From contig DALYLQ010000003.1 in assembly GCA_031976225.1 (NCBI GenBank), positions 1 through 64,000 of the forward strand: 64,000 nt of DNA, written 5' to 3'. Source of the DNA: UBA10646 sp003456175. Its GTDB lineage: Bacteria > Bacteroidota > Bacteroidia > Chitinophagales > Chitinophagaceae. The translations under genes and the position numbers were made by a program. The notes beneath the pieces were generated by a model. It worked only from the letters and a program-made list of their open reading frames with translations, had not been told where the DNA came from and did no database searches. Numbering within the stretch: the first letter of the stretch is position 1; each line of letters opens with the position of its first letter. Positions 17,842 through 27,503 of the stretch are shown here, piece by piece.

Positions 17842-17968
17842 AATAGCACAATTTAGTACCAACCTTTTTTATAGTTGCAAAAATTTTACCAAAACAAGCA
17901 AGTTGGCTCGGCCTTTGGCTTTTCAAACAGTGCAATAAATTACTTTAGCAACCAATATTAATGATCGC

Positions 17969-20362
17969 ATGAAGTATTTATTACTAGCTACGCTTGCTGC
18001 CGTGTTGGGTTTTCAAATGAGTTGGGCACAACAAAAAATAGAAGAGAACTTACTCAATTATTACGATAATTATCAACCGGAGAAGGTGCATTTGCACCTC
18101 GATAAAACGACTTATAATCCTGGCGACAATATTTGGTTCAAGGCGTATTTGGTTACCGGTAATACTCCAAGCACTCAAAGCAAAACCTTATACGTTGTAA
18201 TGAGCGACGACGATGGTAATGTTTTGCAGTTTCATACCAGCCCCATTTTTGATGGTACTACTAGCGGCAACCTAACGGTACCTAGCAGCTTCAAACAAAA
18301 CACAGTACACCTAAAAGCTTATACCAAATGGTCGCTCAACTTCGATAGTAGCTTTCTTTGGGAACGTAACATTAGTATTGTACAGCCTGTTAAAAAAGCC
18401 GCTACTCCAGCTACCAAATTACAAGTGGCAGTCGATTTTTTACCGGAAGGTGGTTATCTCATCGAAAATATACCGGCCAAACTTGCTTTTAGAGCCATCA
18501 ATCAACAAGGGCATCCTGCCACTATTATTGGCGTTTTAAAAGACGATAAAGGAAAAATCATTGATAGCATTCGTACCATACACGATGGCATGGGCTACTT
18601 ACTATTTACACCACAAAGCGGGGTGAAATACACGGCTACTTATAAAGACGAAAAAAACCAAAGCTATACGTACAGTGTGCCATCTGCTTTACCGCAAGGT
18701 ATTAGCATTCGGGTCAACAATACCTACGATAAAAAGAACTTCATTGTAGCACGTAGCGAAAACCTGCCCGATGCACAAAAAATTGTACACCTTGTAGCAA
18801 CCTTTAACTACCAAATGATTTATCGGGCACGAATAGATTTAACTAAAAACACCACTACAAGCGGTAGCATTCCAACTGCCGACTTGCCTACAGGTATTAT
18901 TGTACTTACACTTTTCGATAACAATTGGAAGCCCATTGCCGAACGCATTACTTACGTAAATAATGATAACTATGGCGTAGATGCACAACTGAATGTAGCT
19001 GTGCAAAGCTTAAAACGCCGCGGCAAAAACATTCTAGAAATTAAAACCTACGATACTACCATTACCAGCTTTAGCATGGCCGTAACCGATGCCGATATTC
19101 CTTACGATGGTAGCCGCAATATCGTAAGCGAACTTTTGTTAAGTCAAGAGCTCAAAGGCAAGGTTAACAACCCCGTGTATTACCTTTCTAATACCGAAAT
19201 CTCCAAAGAACACCTCGATTTAGTAATGCTAACCCACGGTTGGCGCCGATACAACTGGGAGGCTATTCTCAATAACCAAGCACCCACCTTTGCCGATAAA
19301 AAAGATGATAGCTTTCTTGGTTTTTCAGGTGTTGTTCGTGGTGGCACGCCCACCGATTATCGCCTTGCGGCAAATATTACACTGATTATGATGAGTCGCG
19401 ACAGTTCTAAGCAACTGTTCTTACTTCCGCTCGATGGGCAGGGCCGTTTTGAAGATAAAAAATTCCTATTCTTCGATACGGTGCAACTATTCTACCAATT
19501 CAATAAAAACGAAGCATTAACACGCAAAGCCTCAGTTGCATTTAACAATGGCTTGTTACAAGCACCAGAAAAAGCAATAGCACTGTACCCACTGTATGGT
19601 ATTTTAGATACTATCGGCCAAGCAAGAGCCCGCTTTTTAGCACAAGAAAAAGAACGTTTAGAAAAGCTATTGCAAGGCACTACGCTCGAAGGTGTTATTG
19701 TAAGCACTAAAAAGAAAGATCCAAAAATTGAACTCGATAAGCAGTATGCCTCAGGCATGTTCAGCGGCGGCGATGCTTACACCTTTGATTTAAGTAACGA
19801 TACTCGTGTAAGCGGCATGCAAAACGTATTGCAATACCTGCAAGGCATGGTACCGGGCTTGCAAATCAACAATGCCTTTTCGCCTACCGATGCTTCGGCT
19901 TCGTGGCGGGGCAGTGCCACACAATTTTTCTTAGACCAAATGCCGGTAGATGCGCAAACACTTAACACCATGAGCATCAACGATATTGCATACGTTAAAG
20001 TATTTCGTCCGCCATTTTATGGCAGTGTTGGCGGTGGCGCTGGTGGTGCTATTGCCGTGTATACTAAAAAGGGCGGCGCTACCCGCAGCGATGCTCCCAG
20101 CAAGCTCATGAAACAAGCACTGCTAGGGTATACTGCTCGCAAGCAGTTTTATAGTCCCGATTATGGCAATGAAAAGGAAACCTATCAGGGTGCCGATGTT
20201 CGCACCACGCTTTATTGGAACCCTTACCTTCTTACCGATAGTAAAAACAAAAAAGCAACGGTTACCTTTTTTAATAACGATGTAAGTCGCCGCCTGCGAG
20301 TAGTAATAGAGGGTATGAACGAGAACGGACAACTTATTAATATCGAAAAAATTATAGAATAG
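17969..20362 (+). CDS. Secreted MG2-type protein with C-terminal TonB plug domain
   Basis: A 797-residue exported protein with a signal peptide ending near AWAQ-like MSWAQQ. Early residues (about 38-60, EKVHLHLDKTTYNPGDNIWFKAYL) match the MG2 macroglobulin-like start seen in many Bacteroidota surface proteins. Further Ig-like beta modules follow. Near residues 600-700 a TonB-receptor plug-like region appears (LQYLQGMVPGLQI, IAYVKVFRPPFYGSVGGGAGGAIAVYTKKGG), but there is no beta-barrel after it. The protein thus has a plug without a pore; its role is unknown. It precedes the RND efflux genes, but a strong terminator (20441-20482) separates them. One dispersed-motif copy in frame reads Leu-Pro-Gln-Gly. 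Confidence 0.85.
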   Translation: MKYLLLATLAAVLGFQMSWAQQKIEENLLNYYDNYQPEKVHLHLDKTTYNPGDNIWFKAYLVTGNTPSTQSKTLYVVMSDDDGNVLQFHTSPIFDGTTSGNLTVPSSFKQNTVHLKAYTKWSLNFDSSFLWERNISIVQPVKKAATPATKLQVAVDFLPEGGYLIENIPAKLAFRAINQQGHPATIIGVLKDDKGKIIDSIRTIHDGMGYLLFTPQSGVKYTATYKDEKNQSYTYSVPSALPQGISIRVNNTYDKKNFIVARSENLPDAQKIVHLVATFNYQMIYRARIDLTKNTTTSGSIPTADLPTGIIVLTLFDNNWKPIAERITYVNNDNYGVDAQLNVAVQSLKRRGKNILEIKTYDTTITSFSMAVTDADIPYDGSRNIVSELLLSQELKGKVNNPVYYLSNTEISKEHLDLVMLTHGWRRYNWEAILNNQAPTFADKKDDSFLGFSGVVRGGTPTDYRLAANITLIMMSRDSSKQLFLLPLDGQGRFEDKKFLFFDTVQLFYQFNKNEALTRKASVAFNNGLLQAPEKAIALYPLYGILDTIGQARARFLAQEKERLEKLLQGTTLEGVIVSTKKKDPKIELDKQYASGMFSGGDAYTFDLSNDTRVSGMQNVLQYLQGMVPGLQINNAFSPTDASASWRGSATQFFLDQMPVDAQTLNTMSINDIAYVKVFRPPFYGSVGGGAGGAIAVYTKKGGATRSDAPSKLMKQALLGYTARKQFYSPDYGNEKETYQGADVRTTLYWNPYLLTDSKNKKATVTFFNNDVSRRLRVVIEGMNENGQLINIEKIIE

Positions 20363-20366
20363 AAGT

Positions 20367-20425
20367 GCCTTACGGCAAATGAATACGCGGTTACTGCGAG
20401 CATTTTCAACCATTTACCGTAAGGT
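20367..20425. repeat. Inverted dispersed-motif pair
   Basis: GCCTTACGGCAAATG at 20367-20381 starts four bases after a stop codon and faces CATTTACCGTAAGGT at 20411-20425. The terminator hairpin 20441-20475 follows. Confidence 0.75.
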
Positions 20426-20440
20426 ATTTATAACAATATG

Positions 20441-20482
20441 TTAAGGGTGAGCCGCCGTTGGCGGCTCACCCTTAATTTTTTT
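20441..20482 (+). terminator. Strong intrinsic terminator
   Basis: A perfect 16-bp stem TTAAGGGTGAGCCGCC / GGCGGCTCACCCTTAA with loop GTT, followed by seven T. It ends the MG2-type gene and isolates it from the efflux genes. Confidence 0.88.
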
Positions 20483-20560
20483 GCATCTACCGTAACACCA
20501 GCATACAAAAGCAAGCGAGGATTTAATTGTGCTTACTTTTACTTCATAAGCAATTGATTC

Positions 20561-21622
20561 ATGTTCGTAAAATCTATAGCGCCAATAGCAGCAATGCTAA
20601 TGCTCGCAGCCTGTGGTAATAAAGCAGAAAAAAAGTCAGACAAACCAAGTGGCCCGCCGCCGCCCGTTAATGTAGATGTTATTATTGCTCAAAGAGCTAC
20701 TATCAATAACGTAATTACAGCTAATGGTACCGTTGTAGCCGGCGAAAACATTGAACTAAAACCAGAAGTTAGCGGCCGTTTGGTGTACCTCAACCTACCC
20801 GAAGGTGCCGTTGTAAGTGCAGGTACGGTATTGGCTCGCATTAACGATGCTGAACTGCAAGCCCAAGCTCAAAAAATTAAAGTACAACTACAACTAGCAG
20901 CACAAAACGAAGCCAGACTCAAAAAATTATTGGCGTTAGAAGGGGTGAATCAAGCCGATTACGATGCAGTATTGAATCAGGTGAATAACCTACAGGCCGA
21001 TTTAACCTACTTACAAACACAATTAGATAAAACCATTATTAGAGCTCCCTTTACCGGAAAGCTTGGCTTACGTTTGGTAAGCAAAGGAGCCTATGTTACA
21101 CCAACTACCGTATTAGCCACTTTTCAGCAAGTAAGTACACTTAAAGTAGATTTTACCATTCCCGAAGCGTATCAAAACAGTTTGGCCAATAATAAAACGG
21201 TAACCATCATCAACAATGCTAATACTGGCGATACAGTAGCCGCTACCATCATCGCCACAGAATCGCAAGTGAATACTACAACGCGTAATGTATTGGTACG
21301 TGCTCAACTACAACAAACAAGCGGTTTCTTACCGGGTAATTCTGTTAAAGTATTGGTAGATGCTGGTGGTAGCGACAAGGGTATTTTGGTTCCAAGCAAC
21401 GCTATTATTCCTGAAGCAAAAGCCAAAAAAATGATTGTTGTTAAAAATGGGGAGGCAAGCTTTGTTACCATTGAAACAGGCTTACGCCAAGCTGGTGCGG
21501 TTGAAGTTATTAAAGGTTTGAACCCCGGCGATAGCGTAGTAGTTACAGGCGTATTATTTGCCAGACCAAAGAGTAAGCTTAAAGTACGCAGCGTGAAGCA
21601 ACTCAATACCATTATCCAATAG
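20561..21622 (+). CDS. RND efflux periplasmic adaptor (membrane fusion lipoprotein)
   Basis: A 353-residue adaptor of the AcrA/MexA family. The N-terminus is a lipoprotein signal with lipobox LAAC (Cys at 18), followed by a Pro-rich linker. The lipoyl-like half-motifs (VSGRLVYLNLPEGAVVSAGTVLARI and later IIRAPFTGKLGLRLVSKGAYV) surround a short coiled-coil hairpin. The beta-barrel and membrane-proximal domains follow. It bridges the inner-membrane pump encoded next to the TolC channel two genes on. The following pump gene begins 65 bases later, with a sister-motif copy (21643-21656) in the gap. The drug or metabolite exported is unknown. Confidence 0.93.
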   Translation: MFVKSIAPIAAMLMLAACGNKAEKKSDKPSGPPPPVNVDVIIAQRATINNVITANGTVVAGENIELKPEVSGRLVYLNLPEGAVVSAGTVLARINDAELQAQAQKIKVQLQLAAQNEARLKKLLALEGVNQADYDAVLNQVNNLQADLTYLQTQLDKTIIRAPFTGKLGLRLVSKGAYVTPTTVLATFQQVSTLKVDFTIPEAYQNSLANNKTVTIINNANTGDTVAATIIATESQVNTTTRNVLVRAQLQQTSGFLPGNSVKVLVDAGGSDKGILVPSNAIIPEAKAKKMIVVKNGEASFVTIETGLRQAGAVEVIKGLNPGDSVVVTGVLFARPKSKLKVRSVKQLNTIIQ

Positions 21623-21687
21623 CTGCTGCATGATTGCAATAGCATTTACGTAAGTGAAACACCTTTTATCCTTAAGCTTTTCGTTAC

Positions 21688-24600
21688 ATGAATATATCTG
21701 AACTATCGTTACGCAGGCCGGTACTCGCAACAGTAATGAACATTATGTTACTGCTGTTTGGTGCTGTTGGCTTCACCTTTTTGGCCGTGCGTGATTACCC
21801 GGCTATTGACCCACCGATTATCAACGTACGTACACAATATACAGGTGCCAATGCCGATGTGATTGAAAGCCAAATTACCGAACCACTAGAAAAACAAATT
21901 AATGGTATACCAGGTGTGCGTAGCATTAGCAGTAGTAGCCAAGTTGGTGCAAGTAATATTACCGTTGAATTTAACCTCGAGGTAGATTTAGAAGATGCCG
22001 CTAACGATGTTCGTGATAAAGTGAGCCAAGCACAACGAAATCTTCCACAAGATATTGATGCCCCTCCGGTAGTAAGCAAGGCCGATGCCAGTGGCGATTT
22101 TATTTTGTTGCTTGCGGTACAAAGTCCGAGCAAGGGCTTACTTGAACTTACTGATTTTGCTGAGAATGTACTATTAGAACGTTTTCAAACCATTAACGAA
22201 GTAAGCTCGGTGAGCTTGTTTGGCGATAAGCGGCAAGCCATGCGTGTATGGATAGACCCAACTAAATTGAGTGCCTATAACCTTGCGTTTAGCGATGTTG
22301 AAACGGCTCTTAACCGAGAAAATGTAGAGCTACCTGCCGGTAAAATTTATGGCAACAGTACTGAGCTTACGCTTAGAACCATGGGCCGACTTACCACAGA
22401 AGCCGATTTTAATGAACTCATCATTAAAGAGGATAACAATGGTATTATTCGATTGAAAAATGTTGCCAAGGTTGAGCTTGGCCCCGAAACAGAAGAACGC
22501 AGTTGGAAATACAATGGTGTGAATGCCGTTGGTATTGCCATTGTGCCGCAACCCGGTGCCAACTATATCAAAATTGCCGATGAATTCTACAAACGCTTAG
22601 ATGAAATTAAGCAATCGAACAAAAGTGATATCATCATGAATGTTCTGATTGATAATACCGAGAATGTTCGCAAATCGTTAGAAGAGGTGAAGGAAACCTT
22701 ATTCATTTCTTTTGGTTTGGTAGTATTGGTAATTCTATTCTTTTTCCGCAACTTTTTAACGGCTATTCGACCGTTAATAGACATTCCTATTTCGCTGATT
22801 GCTACGTTTTTTATCATGTATGTAGCAGGCTTTTCAATCAATGTACTTACATTATTAGGTATCGTACTTGCTACAGGCCTCGTGGTAGATGATGGCATTG
22901 TAGTAACAGAAAATATTTTTAGAAAATTAGAAGAAGGCTTACCCATTCGCCAAGCAGCCCTCGAAGGCTCTAAAGAAATATTCTTCGCAGTTATTAGTAC
23001 TTCTATTACCCTTGCTGTAGTGTTTTTGCCGGTAATATTCTTACAAGGTTTTGTAGGTAGTTTGTTCCGCGAGTTTGGTATTGTGGTAGCTGGCGCTGTA
23101 CTTATTTCTGCTTTTGTATCGCTTACCATTACACCTGTTTTAAACGTGGTGCTTACGCGTAAAAAAGCGGGCCATGGCAAATTCTATGATGCTACCGAAC
23201 CATTCTTCACCGGTTTAGAAAATGGCTATCGTCGCTTATTAGAAGGCTTTCTTCGCATTCGGTGGATGGCCTGGGTTTTGGTAATAGCCTGTTTAGGCAT
23301 CATGTATTTTACTTTCACGAACCTACAAAGCGAATTAGCACCGATTGAAGACCGCAGTAACATTCGTTTCAGCATCACAGCTCCCGAAGGGTCTAGTTAC
23401 GATTTTACAGCAGGTTTTGCAGAAAAACTTACCAACTATTTATACGACTCGGTATCTGAGCGAAGCTTTGTATTCAACGCTACGCCGGGCTTTGGCGGTA
23501 CTGGTGCCAATACATCTATTGCACGTATCGGCTTAACACCACCCAATGAACGCAGCAAATCGCAAATGGACTTAGCCGGAGAGCTAGCAGGCAAGCTCAG
23601 TCGTTTTAACGATGCTAGGGTGTTTCCAATTCAAGAGCAAACTATTTCAGTTGGTTTGGGCAGCCGTGGTGCATTGCCAGTACAGTTTATTATTCAAAAC
23701 CTCGATTTTGAAAAACTCAAACAAGTATTACCTAAGTTTTTAGAAGAAGCTCGTAAAGAAAAAACATTCCAAAACGTAGATGCCAATTTAAAATTCAATA
23801 AGCCCGAAGTACAGCTTACGATTGACCGTATGAAGGCTAGAGATCTAGGACTTACCACTGCCGATATTGCTGCCGTACTACAAAGTGCCTTTAGTGGTAG
23901 GCGATTGGCATACTTTATCATGAATGGTAAGCAGTATCAGGTAATAGCACAAGTAGAACGTAACGATAGAAATAAACCTGCCGATATCAACCAACTGTAT
24001 GTACGCAACAACCGTGACGAAAGCATTCCGCTTAGTGCCGTAGTGCAACTAGAAGAAACAAGCAGCCCACCAACTTTATTTCATTTCAACCGCTTTAAAA
24101 GTGCAACCATACAAGCATCGCTAGCCGAAGGCAAAACCATTGGCGACGGTATTGATGCTATGCAAAATATTGCTAACAAGCTGCTCGATGAAAGCTTTCA
24201 AACAGCACTTAATGGCCCGAGCCGCGATTATGCCGAAAGTAGCAGCAACACCAGCTTTGCTTTTGGATTAGCCCTGTTACTCATATACCTAGTACTGGCA
24301 GCACAGTTCGAAAGTTTTACCGACCCGTTCACTATTATGATTACCGTTCCGCTAGCACTAGCAGGTGCACTGTTAAGTTTATGGTTGTTCGATCAAACCA
24401 TTAACATCTTCAGCCAAATTGGTATGATTATGCTAATAGGTTTGGTTACTAAAAACGGTATTTTAATAGTAGAGTTCGCCAACCAAAAACGCGAAAGTGG
24501 CATACCAAAAAAAGCAGCCGTATTAGAAGCCGCACAGCAACGCTTACGACCTATTTTAATGACGAGCCTTGCCACAGCACTTGGGGCACTACCCATTGCA

Positions 24601-24780
24601 TTAAGCTTAGGTGCAGCAAGCACCAGCCGCATTCCATTAGGTATTGTAATTGTTGGAGGTATCATGTTCAGCTTACTACTTACCCTTTTTGTAATACCAG
24701 CCGTGTACACCTACATATCAGGCGTACACACTAAAAACGCTTACGATATAGATGCCGAACAACAAGCAACAAAAGTGTAG
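21688..24780 (+). CDS. RND efflux pump permease (HAE1 / AcrB type)
   Basis: A 1030-residue inner-membrane proton-drug antiporter with the twelve-helix RND layout and two large periplasmic loops. The N-terminus (MNISELSLRRPVLATVMNIM) and the segment GLVVDDGIVVTENIFRKLEEG in helix 4 contain the paired aspartates of the proton relay. GNGILIVEFANQKRE-like sequence in helix 10 (KNGILIVEFAN) supplies the partner lysine. Size and motifs fit hydrophobic-compound exporters rather than heavy-metal CusA pumps. It is encoded between the adaptor and TolC-type genes. A GC-rich structured element lies in the 171-bp gap after it. Confidence 0.95.
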   Translation: MNISELSLRRPVLATVMNIMLLLFGAVGFTFLAVRDYPAIDPPIINVRTQYTGANADVIESQITEPLEKQINGIPGVRSISSSSQVGASNITVEFNLEVDLEDAANDVRDKVSQAQRNLPQDIDAPPVVSKADASGDFILLLAVQSPSKGLLELTDFAENVLLERFQTINEVSSVSLFGDKRQAMRVWIDPTKLSAYNLAFSDVETALNRENVELPAGKIYGNSTELTLRTMGRLTTEADFNELIIKEDNNGIIRLKNVAKVELGPETEERSWKYNGVNAVGIAIVPQPGANYIKIADEFYKRLDEIKQSNKSDIIMNVLIDNTENVRKSLEEVKETLFISFGLVVLVILFFFRNFLTAIRPLIDIPISLIATFFIMYVAGFSINVLTLLGIVLATGLVVDDGIVVTENIFRKLEEGLPIRQAALEGSKEIFFAVISTSITLAVVFLPVIFLQGFVGSLFREFGIVVAGAVLISAFVSLTITPVLNVVLTRKKAGHGKFYDATEPFFTGLENGYRRLLEGFLRIRWMAWVLVIACLGIMYFTFTNLQSELAPIEDRSNIRFSITAPEGSSYDFTAGFAEKLTNYLYDSVSERSFVFNATPGFGGTGANTSIARIGLTPPNERSKSQMDLAGELAGKLSRFNDARVFPIQEQTISVGLGSRGALPVQFIIQNLDFEKLKQVLPKFLEEARKEKTFQNVDANLKFNKPEVQLTIDRMKARDLGLTTADIAAVLQSAFSGRRLAYFIMNGKQYQVIAQVERNDRNKPADINQLYVRNNRDESIPLSAVVQLEETSSPPTLFHFNRFKSATIQASLAEGKTIGDGIDAMQNIANKLLDESFQTALNGPSRDYAESSSNTSFAFGLALLLIYLVLAAQFESFTDPFTIMITVPLALAGALLSLWLFDQTINIFSQIGMIMLIGLVTKNGILIVEFANQKRESGIPKKAAVLEAAQQRLRPILMTSLATALGALPIALSLGAASTSRIPLGIVIVGGIMFSLLLTLFVIPAVYTYISGVHTKNAYDIDAEQQATKV

Positions 24781-24820
24781 CCATACCTTACGGTAAATGT
24801 TGCCGCACAACAGTACCAAA

Positions 24821-24910
24821 GCCCACGGGCTGCGGGATGTGAAGGGCGGCCGCCCTCAGGCGAGCCGGCCACGAGGAACGAGTGGCGAAACCCCGCAACA
24901 GCCCGAACCA
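24821..24910. repeat. GC-rich structured element between pump and TolC genes
   Basis: About 90 bases here are far richer in G+C than anything else nearby and can fold into a three-way shape. The closing stem is CGGGCTG-CGGG (24826-24836) with CCCG-caa-CAGCCCG (ending 24905). Two inner hairpins are a self-complementary GGGCGGCCGCCC and GCCAC / GTGGC with a 9-nt loop. There is no coding capacity. It looks like a REP-type repeat or a structured RNA inserted in an operon. Only one copy is in the window. Confidence 0.5.
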
Positions 24911-24951
24911 AAGGCCACAGCAGTACTACTGCCGAAAGCCCAAAAACAAAA

Positions 24952-26253
24952 ATGAAAATGAAAAAATATTTGCTCATTATATTGGCTTGTTGGTGGTTAC
25001 AACCAGCCCAGGCACAACAACTTACATTGCAAGAGGCTTTGAATGTTGCATTGAAAAACAACTTCAATATTGCACTTGCCAATAACAATATAGAACAGGC
25101 TCACATTAATAATCATATTGGTGTGGCAGGTGGCTTGCCTACAGTTACACTACAAGCGAATGATGCTGAAAGTATTACTAGTGTGAATCAAAAATTAAAC
25201 AACGGTACCGTTATTCAACGTAGTGGTGCTGCTGCTAATAACTTGAATGCTAACCTTAGTGTTGGTCAAATCTTGTATAATGGCCAACGCGTAGTTGCCA
25301 CCAAACAGAGGCTTACCGAACTAGAATTGTTGAGCAAGCAACAGTTAAATATTCAAATACAAAATACCCTTGCAGCGGTAATGGTACAGTACTACGATAT
25401 TGTGCGCCAGCAAGATTATGAACGTACCATTCGTGAAGCTATTCGAGTGGCTGAAAAGCAAGTTGAGTTAATTAAAGTGCGTAAAAGTGTTGGTCTTGCC
25501 AATAACGCCGATTTGTTTCAAGCTACCATAGATTTGAATGCTTTGCAGCAAAATCTGCAATCGCAGGCATTGGTAATACAAAATGCTAAGGCCGATTTTT
25601 TAAACCTACTTAATATTAACCCTGATAGTACCATTCACATCAGCGATACCATTATTGCCGAACGCAACTTACAGATAGGTAGTATTGTAGATTTCATTCA
25701 ACAAAACCCCGAAATAGCAAGCGCCGAACAACAAATTAAAATCAACGAACTATTGGTGAAAGAAGTAGCGGCACAGCGTTACCCTACCGTAAGAGCTACG
25801 ATGGGTTATAACTATGTTCGTAACCAAAGCGAGGCGGGGTTCACGTTGCTCAACCAAAACTATGGCCCTAATTTGGGCTTATCGGTGGCAGTACCCATCT
25901 ACAATGGCTCAGCTTTAAAACGGCAGCAGCGTGTTGCCGAAATAGAAGTTAAAAACGCAAAAATTACCCGTGAACAGTTGTTGCAAAATCTTAAAACACA
26001 AGCTATTAAAAGCTATCAGGCTTATGAAAACGTATTGCAGCGATTGGCAACAGAAAAAAGTAATTATGAACTTACACAACAGCTATTACAGCTTACCTTG
26101 CAACGTTACGAATTACGAGTTGCTACCATCATTGAAGTTCGAGAAGCACAACGTAGTTTTATTGATGCTGGCTACAGGTTGGTTAACCTGAGCTATGCTG
26201 CCAAAGCGGCCGAAATTGAATTGAAACGATTAGGAGCTCAATTGCAATTATAA
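24952..26253 (+). CDS. TolC-family outer membrane efflux protein
   Basis: A 433-residue outer-membrane channel. A signal peptide (MKMKKYLLIILACWWLQPAQA) is followed by LTLQEALNVALKNNFNIALA, the standard start of the OEP domain. Two repeats of long amphipathic helices follow, as in TolC, and the C-terminal half repeats the pattern (ALKRQQRVAEIEVKNAKI). It completes the adaptor-pump-channel set. The GH53 gene starts 12 bases after its stop, so they are likely co-transcribed. The ATG at 24952 is preferred over upstream in-frame codons because the signal peptide begins there. Confidence 0.93.
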   Translation: MKMKKYLLIILACWWLQPAQAQQLTLQEALNVALKNNFNIALANNNIEQAHINNHIGVAGGLPTVTLQANDAESITSVNQKLNNGTVIQRSGAAANNLNANLSVGQILYNGQRVVATKQRLTELELLSKQQLNIQIQNTLAAVMVQYYDIVRQQDYERTIREAIRVAEKQVELIKVRKSVGLANNADLFQATIDLNALQQNLQSQALVIQNAKADFLNLLNINPDSTIHISDTIIAERNLQIGSIVDFIQQNPEIASAEQQIKINELLVKEVAAQRYPTVRATMGYNYVRNQSEAGFTLLNQNYGPNLGLSVAVPIYNGSALKRQQRVAEIEVKNAKITREQLLQNLKTQAIKSYQAYENVLQRLATEKSNYELTQQLLQLTLQRYELRVATIIEVREAQRSFIDAGYRLVNLSYAAKAAEIELKRLGAQLQL

Positions 26254-26265
26254 ACTAAAAAACCT

Positions 26266-27426
26266 ATGATACGATTTTATATCATCTGTATGCTTTGCTT
26301 TTGGGGCTTTTCTGCATGCAGCAAAAACAATAGCACTGCTAACAATGATACTGCTAACCCAAAATACAGTTGGCAGCAATTTGCCTTTGGTGTTGATCTT
26401 TCTTATGTTAATGCACTTGAACAATATGGTGTTAAATACCAAGCTAATGGTATAACTACCGATGCTTACACCGCACTTGCCAATGCTGGTGCTAACGTTG
26501 TACGTGTACGTTTATGGCACAATCCGCAATGGCATGCTAGCCTACACAATGGTAAGATATACAACGATTTGGCCGATGTAACCAACACCATTAGAAGAGC
26601 TAAGCAATTAGGCATGGCAGTGAATTTAGATATTCATTACAGCGATACTTGGGCCGATCCTGCACATCAAACCACGCCTGCTGCATGGCAACAAGCCAAC
26701 TTGGCTACACTACAAGATTCTGTGTATAATTACACGCTTCGGGTATTGCAACATTTGGCAGCACAAAACCTTACACCCGAAATGGTACAAGTGGGTAACG
26801 AAACCAATAGTGGTATGTTATGGCCTTACGGTAAAGTTGAAAACGGACAGTTTGCCAACTTTGCATCACTACTCAATGCGGGCATTCGTGCAGTTCGCAA
26901 TTTTAGCCAGAACAGCGGCATTAAACCTAAAATAATATTACACGTAGCTCAATTTCAAAATGGGCAATATTGGCTTAACGGCATTATGCGTGCTGGTGTT
27001 ACCGACTTTGATATTGTTGGTGTATCGCACTATCAACAATGGAGCACCCTCAGCAGTATGGAAGATGTTGCTTTGTTCGTAACTAACCTAAAGCAACTAA
27101 GTGGCAATAAGCAAGTAATGGTTGTAGAAACAGCTTATGCCTGGACCAACGGCTTTGCCGATAACTATCCTAACATTATTACAACGCAGCCATGGAATGG
27201 CTATGGCGTTAGCAAAACAGAACAGCAACGTTATCTTACAACACTTACACAACAAGTAATTAGAGGTGGTGGTAGTGGTGTAATGTATTGGGAACCTGCA
27301 TGGATTACCAGCGGTATGCGTGATTTGTGGAACACAGGTAGCCCCTGGGAAAATGCTACGCTTTTTGATTTTGATGGAAAATTATTACCATCGGCTGCCT
27401 TTATGACGGAACGATATCGGTTTTAA
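26266..27426 (+). CDS. GH53 arabinogalactan endo-beta-1,4-galactanase, lipoprotein
   Basis: A 386-residue glycoside hydrolase that cleaves beta-1,4-galactan. The N-terminus is a lipoprotein signal (CMLCFWGFSACSKN) and a Ser/Asn-rich linker, so it is anchored at the cell envelope. Family hallmarks are VVRVRLWHNP, LDIHYSDTWADP, the acid/base glutamate in VQVGNETNSG, and the nucleophile glutamate in VVETAYAWT. Its place, 12 bases behind TolC in an efflux operon, is odd: no SusC/SusD pair or other pectin-degrading enzyme is near. A dispersed-motif copy follows the stop. Confidence 0.92.
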   Translation: MIRFYIICMLCFWGFSACSKNNSTANNDTANPKYSWQQFAFGVDLSYVNALEQYGVKYQANGITTDAYTALANAGANVVRVRLWHNPQWHASLHNGKIYNDLADVTNTIRRAKQLGMAVNLDIHYSDTWADPAHQTTPAAWQQANLATLQDSVYNYTLRVLQHLAAQNLTPEMVQVGNETNSGMLWPYGKVENGQFANFASLLNAGIRAVRNFSQNSGIKPKIILHVAQFQNGQYWLNGIMRAGVTDFDIVGVSHYQQWSTLSSMEDVALFVTNLKQLSGNKQVMVVETAYAWTNGFADNYPNIITTQPWNGYGVSKTEQQRYLTTLTQQVIRGGGSGVMYWEPAWITSGMRDLWNTGSPWENATLFDFDGKLLPSAAFMTERYRF

Positions 27427-27503
27427 TACCTCGAATTAACTTTATTTGCCGTAAGGCAAACCCTAATTTTGCCGCCAATTACATCATTAACCAAGTATTG
27501 ATT

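Noticed and set aside
22587..23180. A 197-codon minus-strand frame inside the RND pump gene
   Set aside because: It is antisense to conserved pump sequence and has low-complexity composition; no independent signals.
24741..25088. A minus-strand frame spanning the pump/TolC gap
   Set aside because: It is made mostly of the antisense of two real genes and the GC-rich element.
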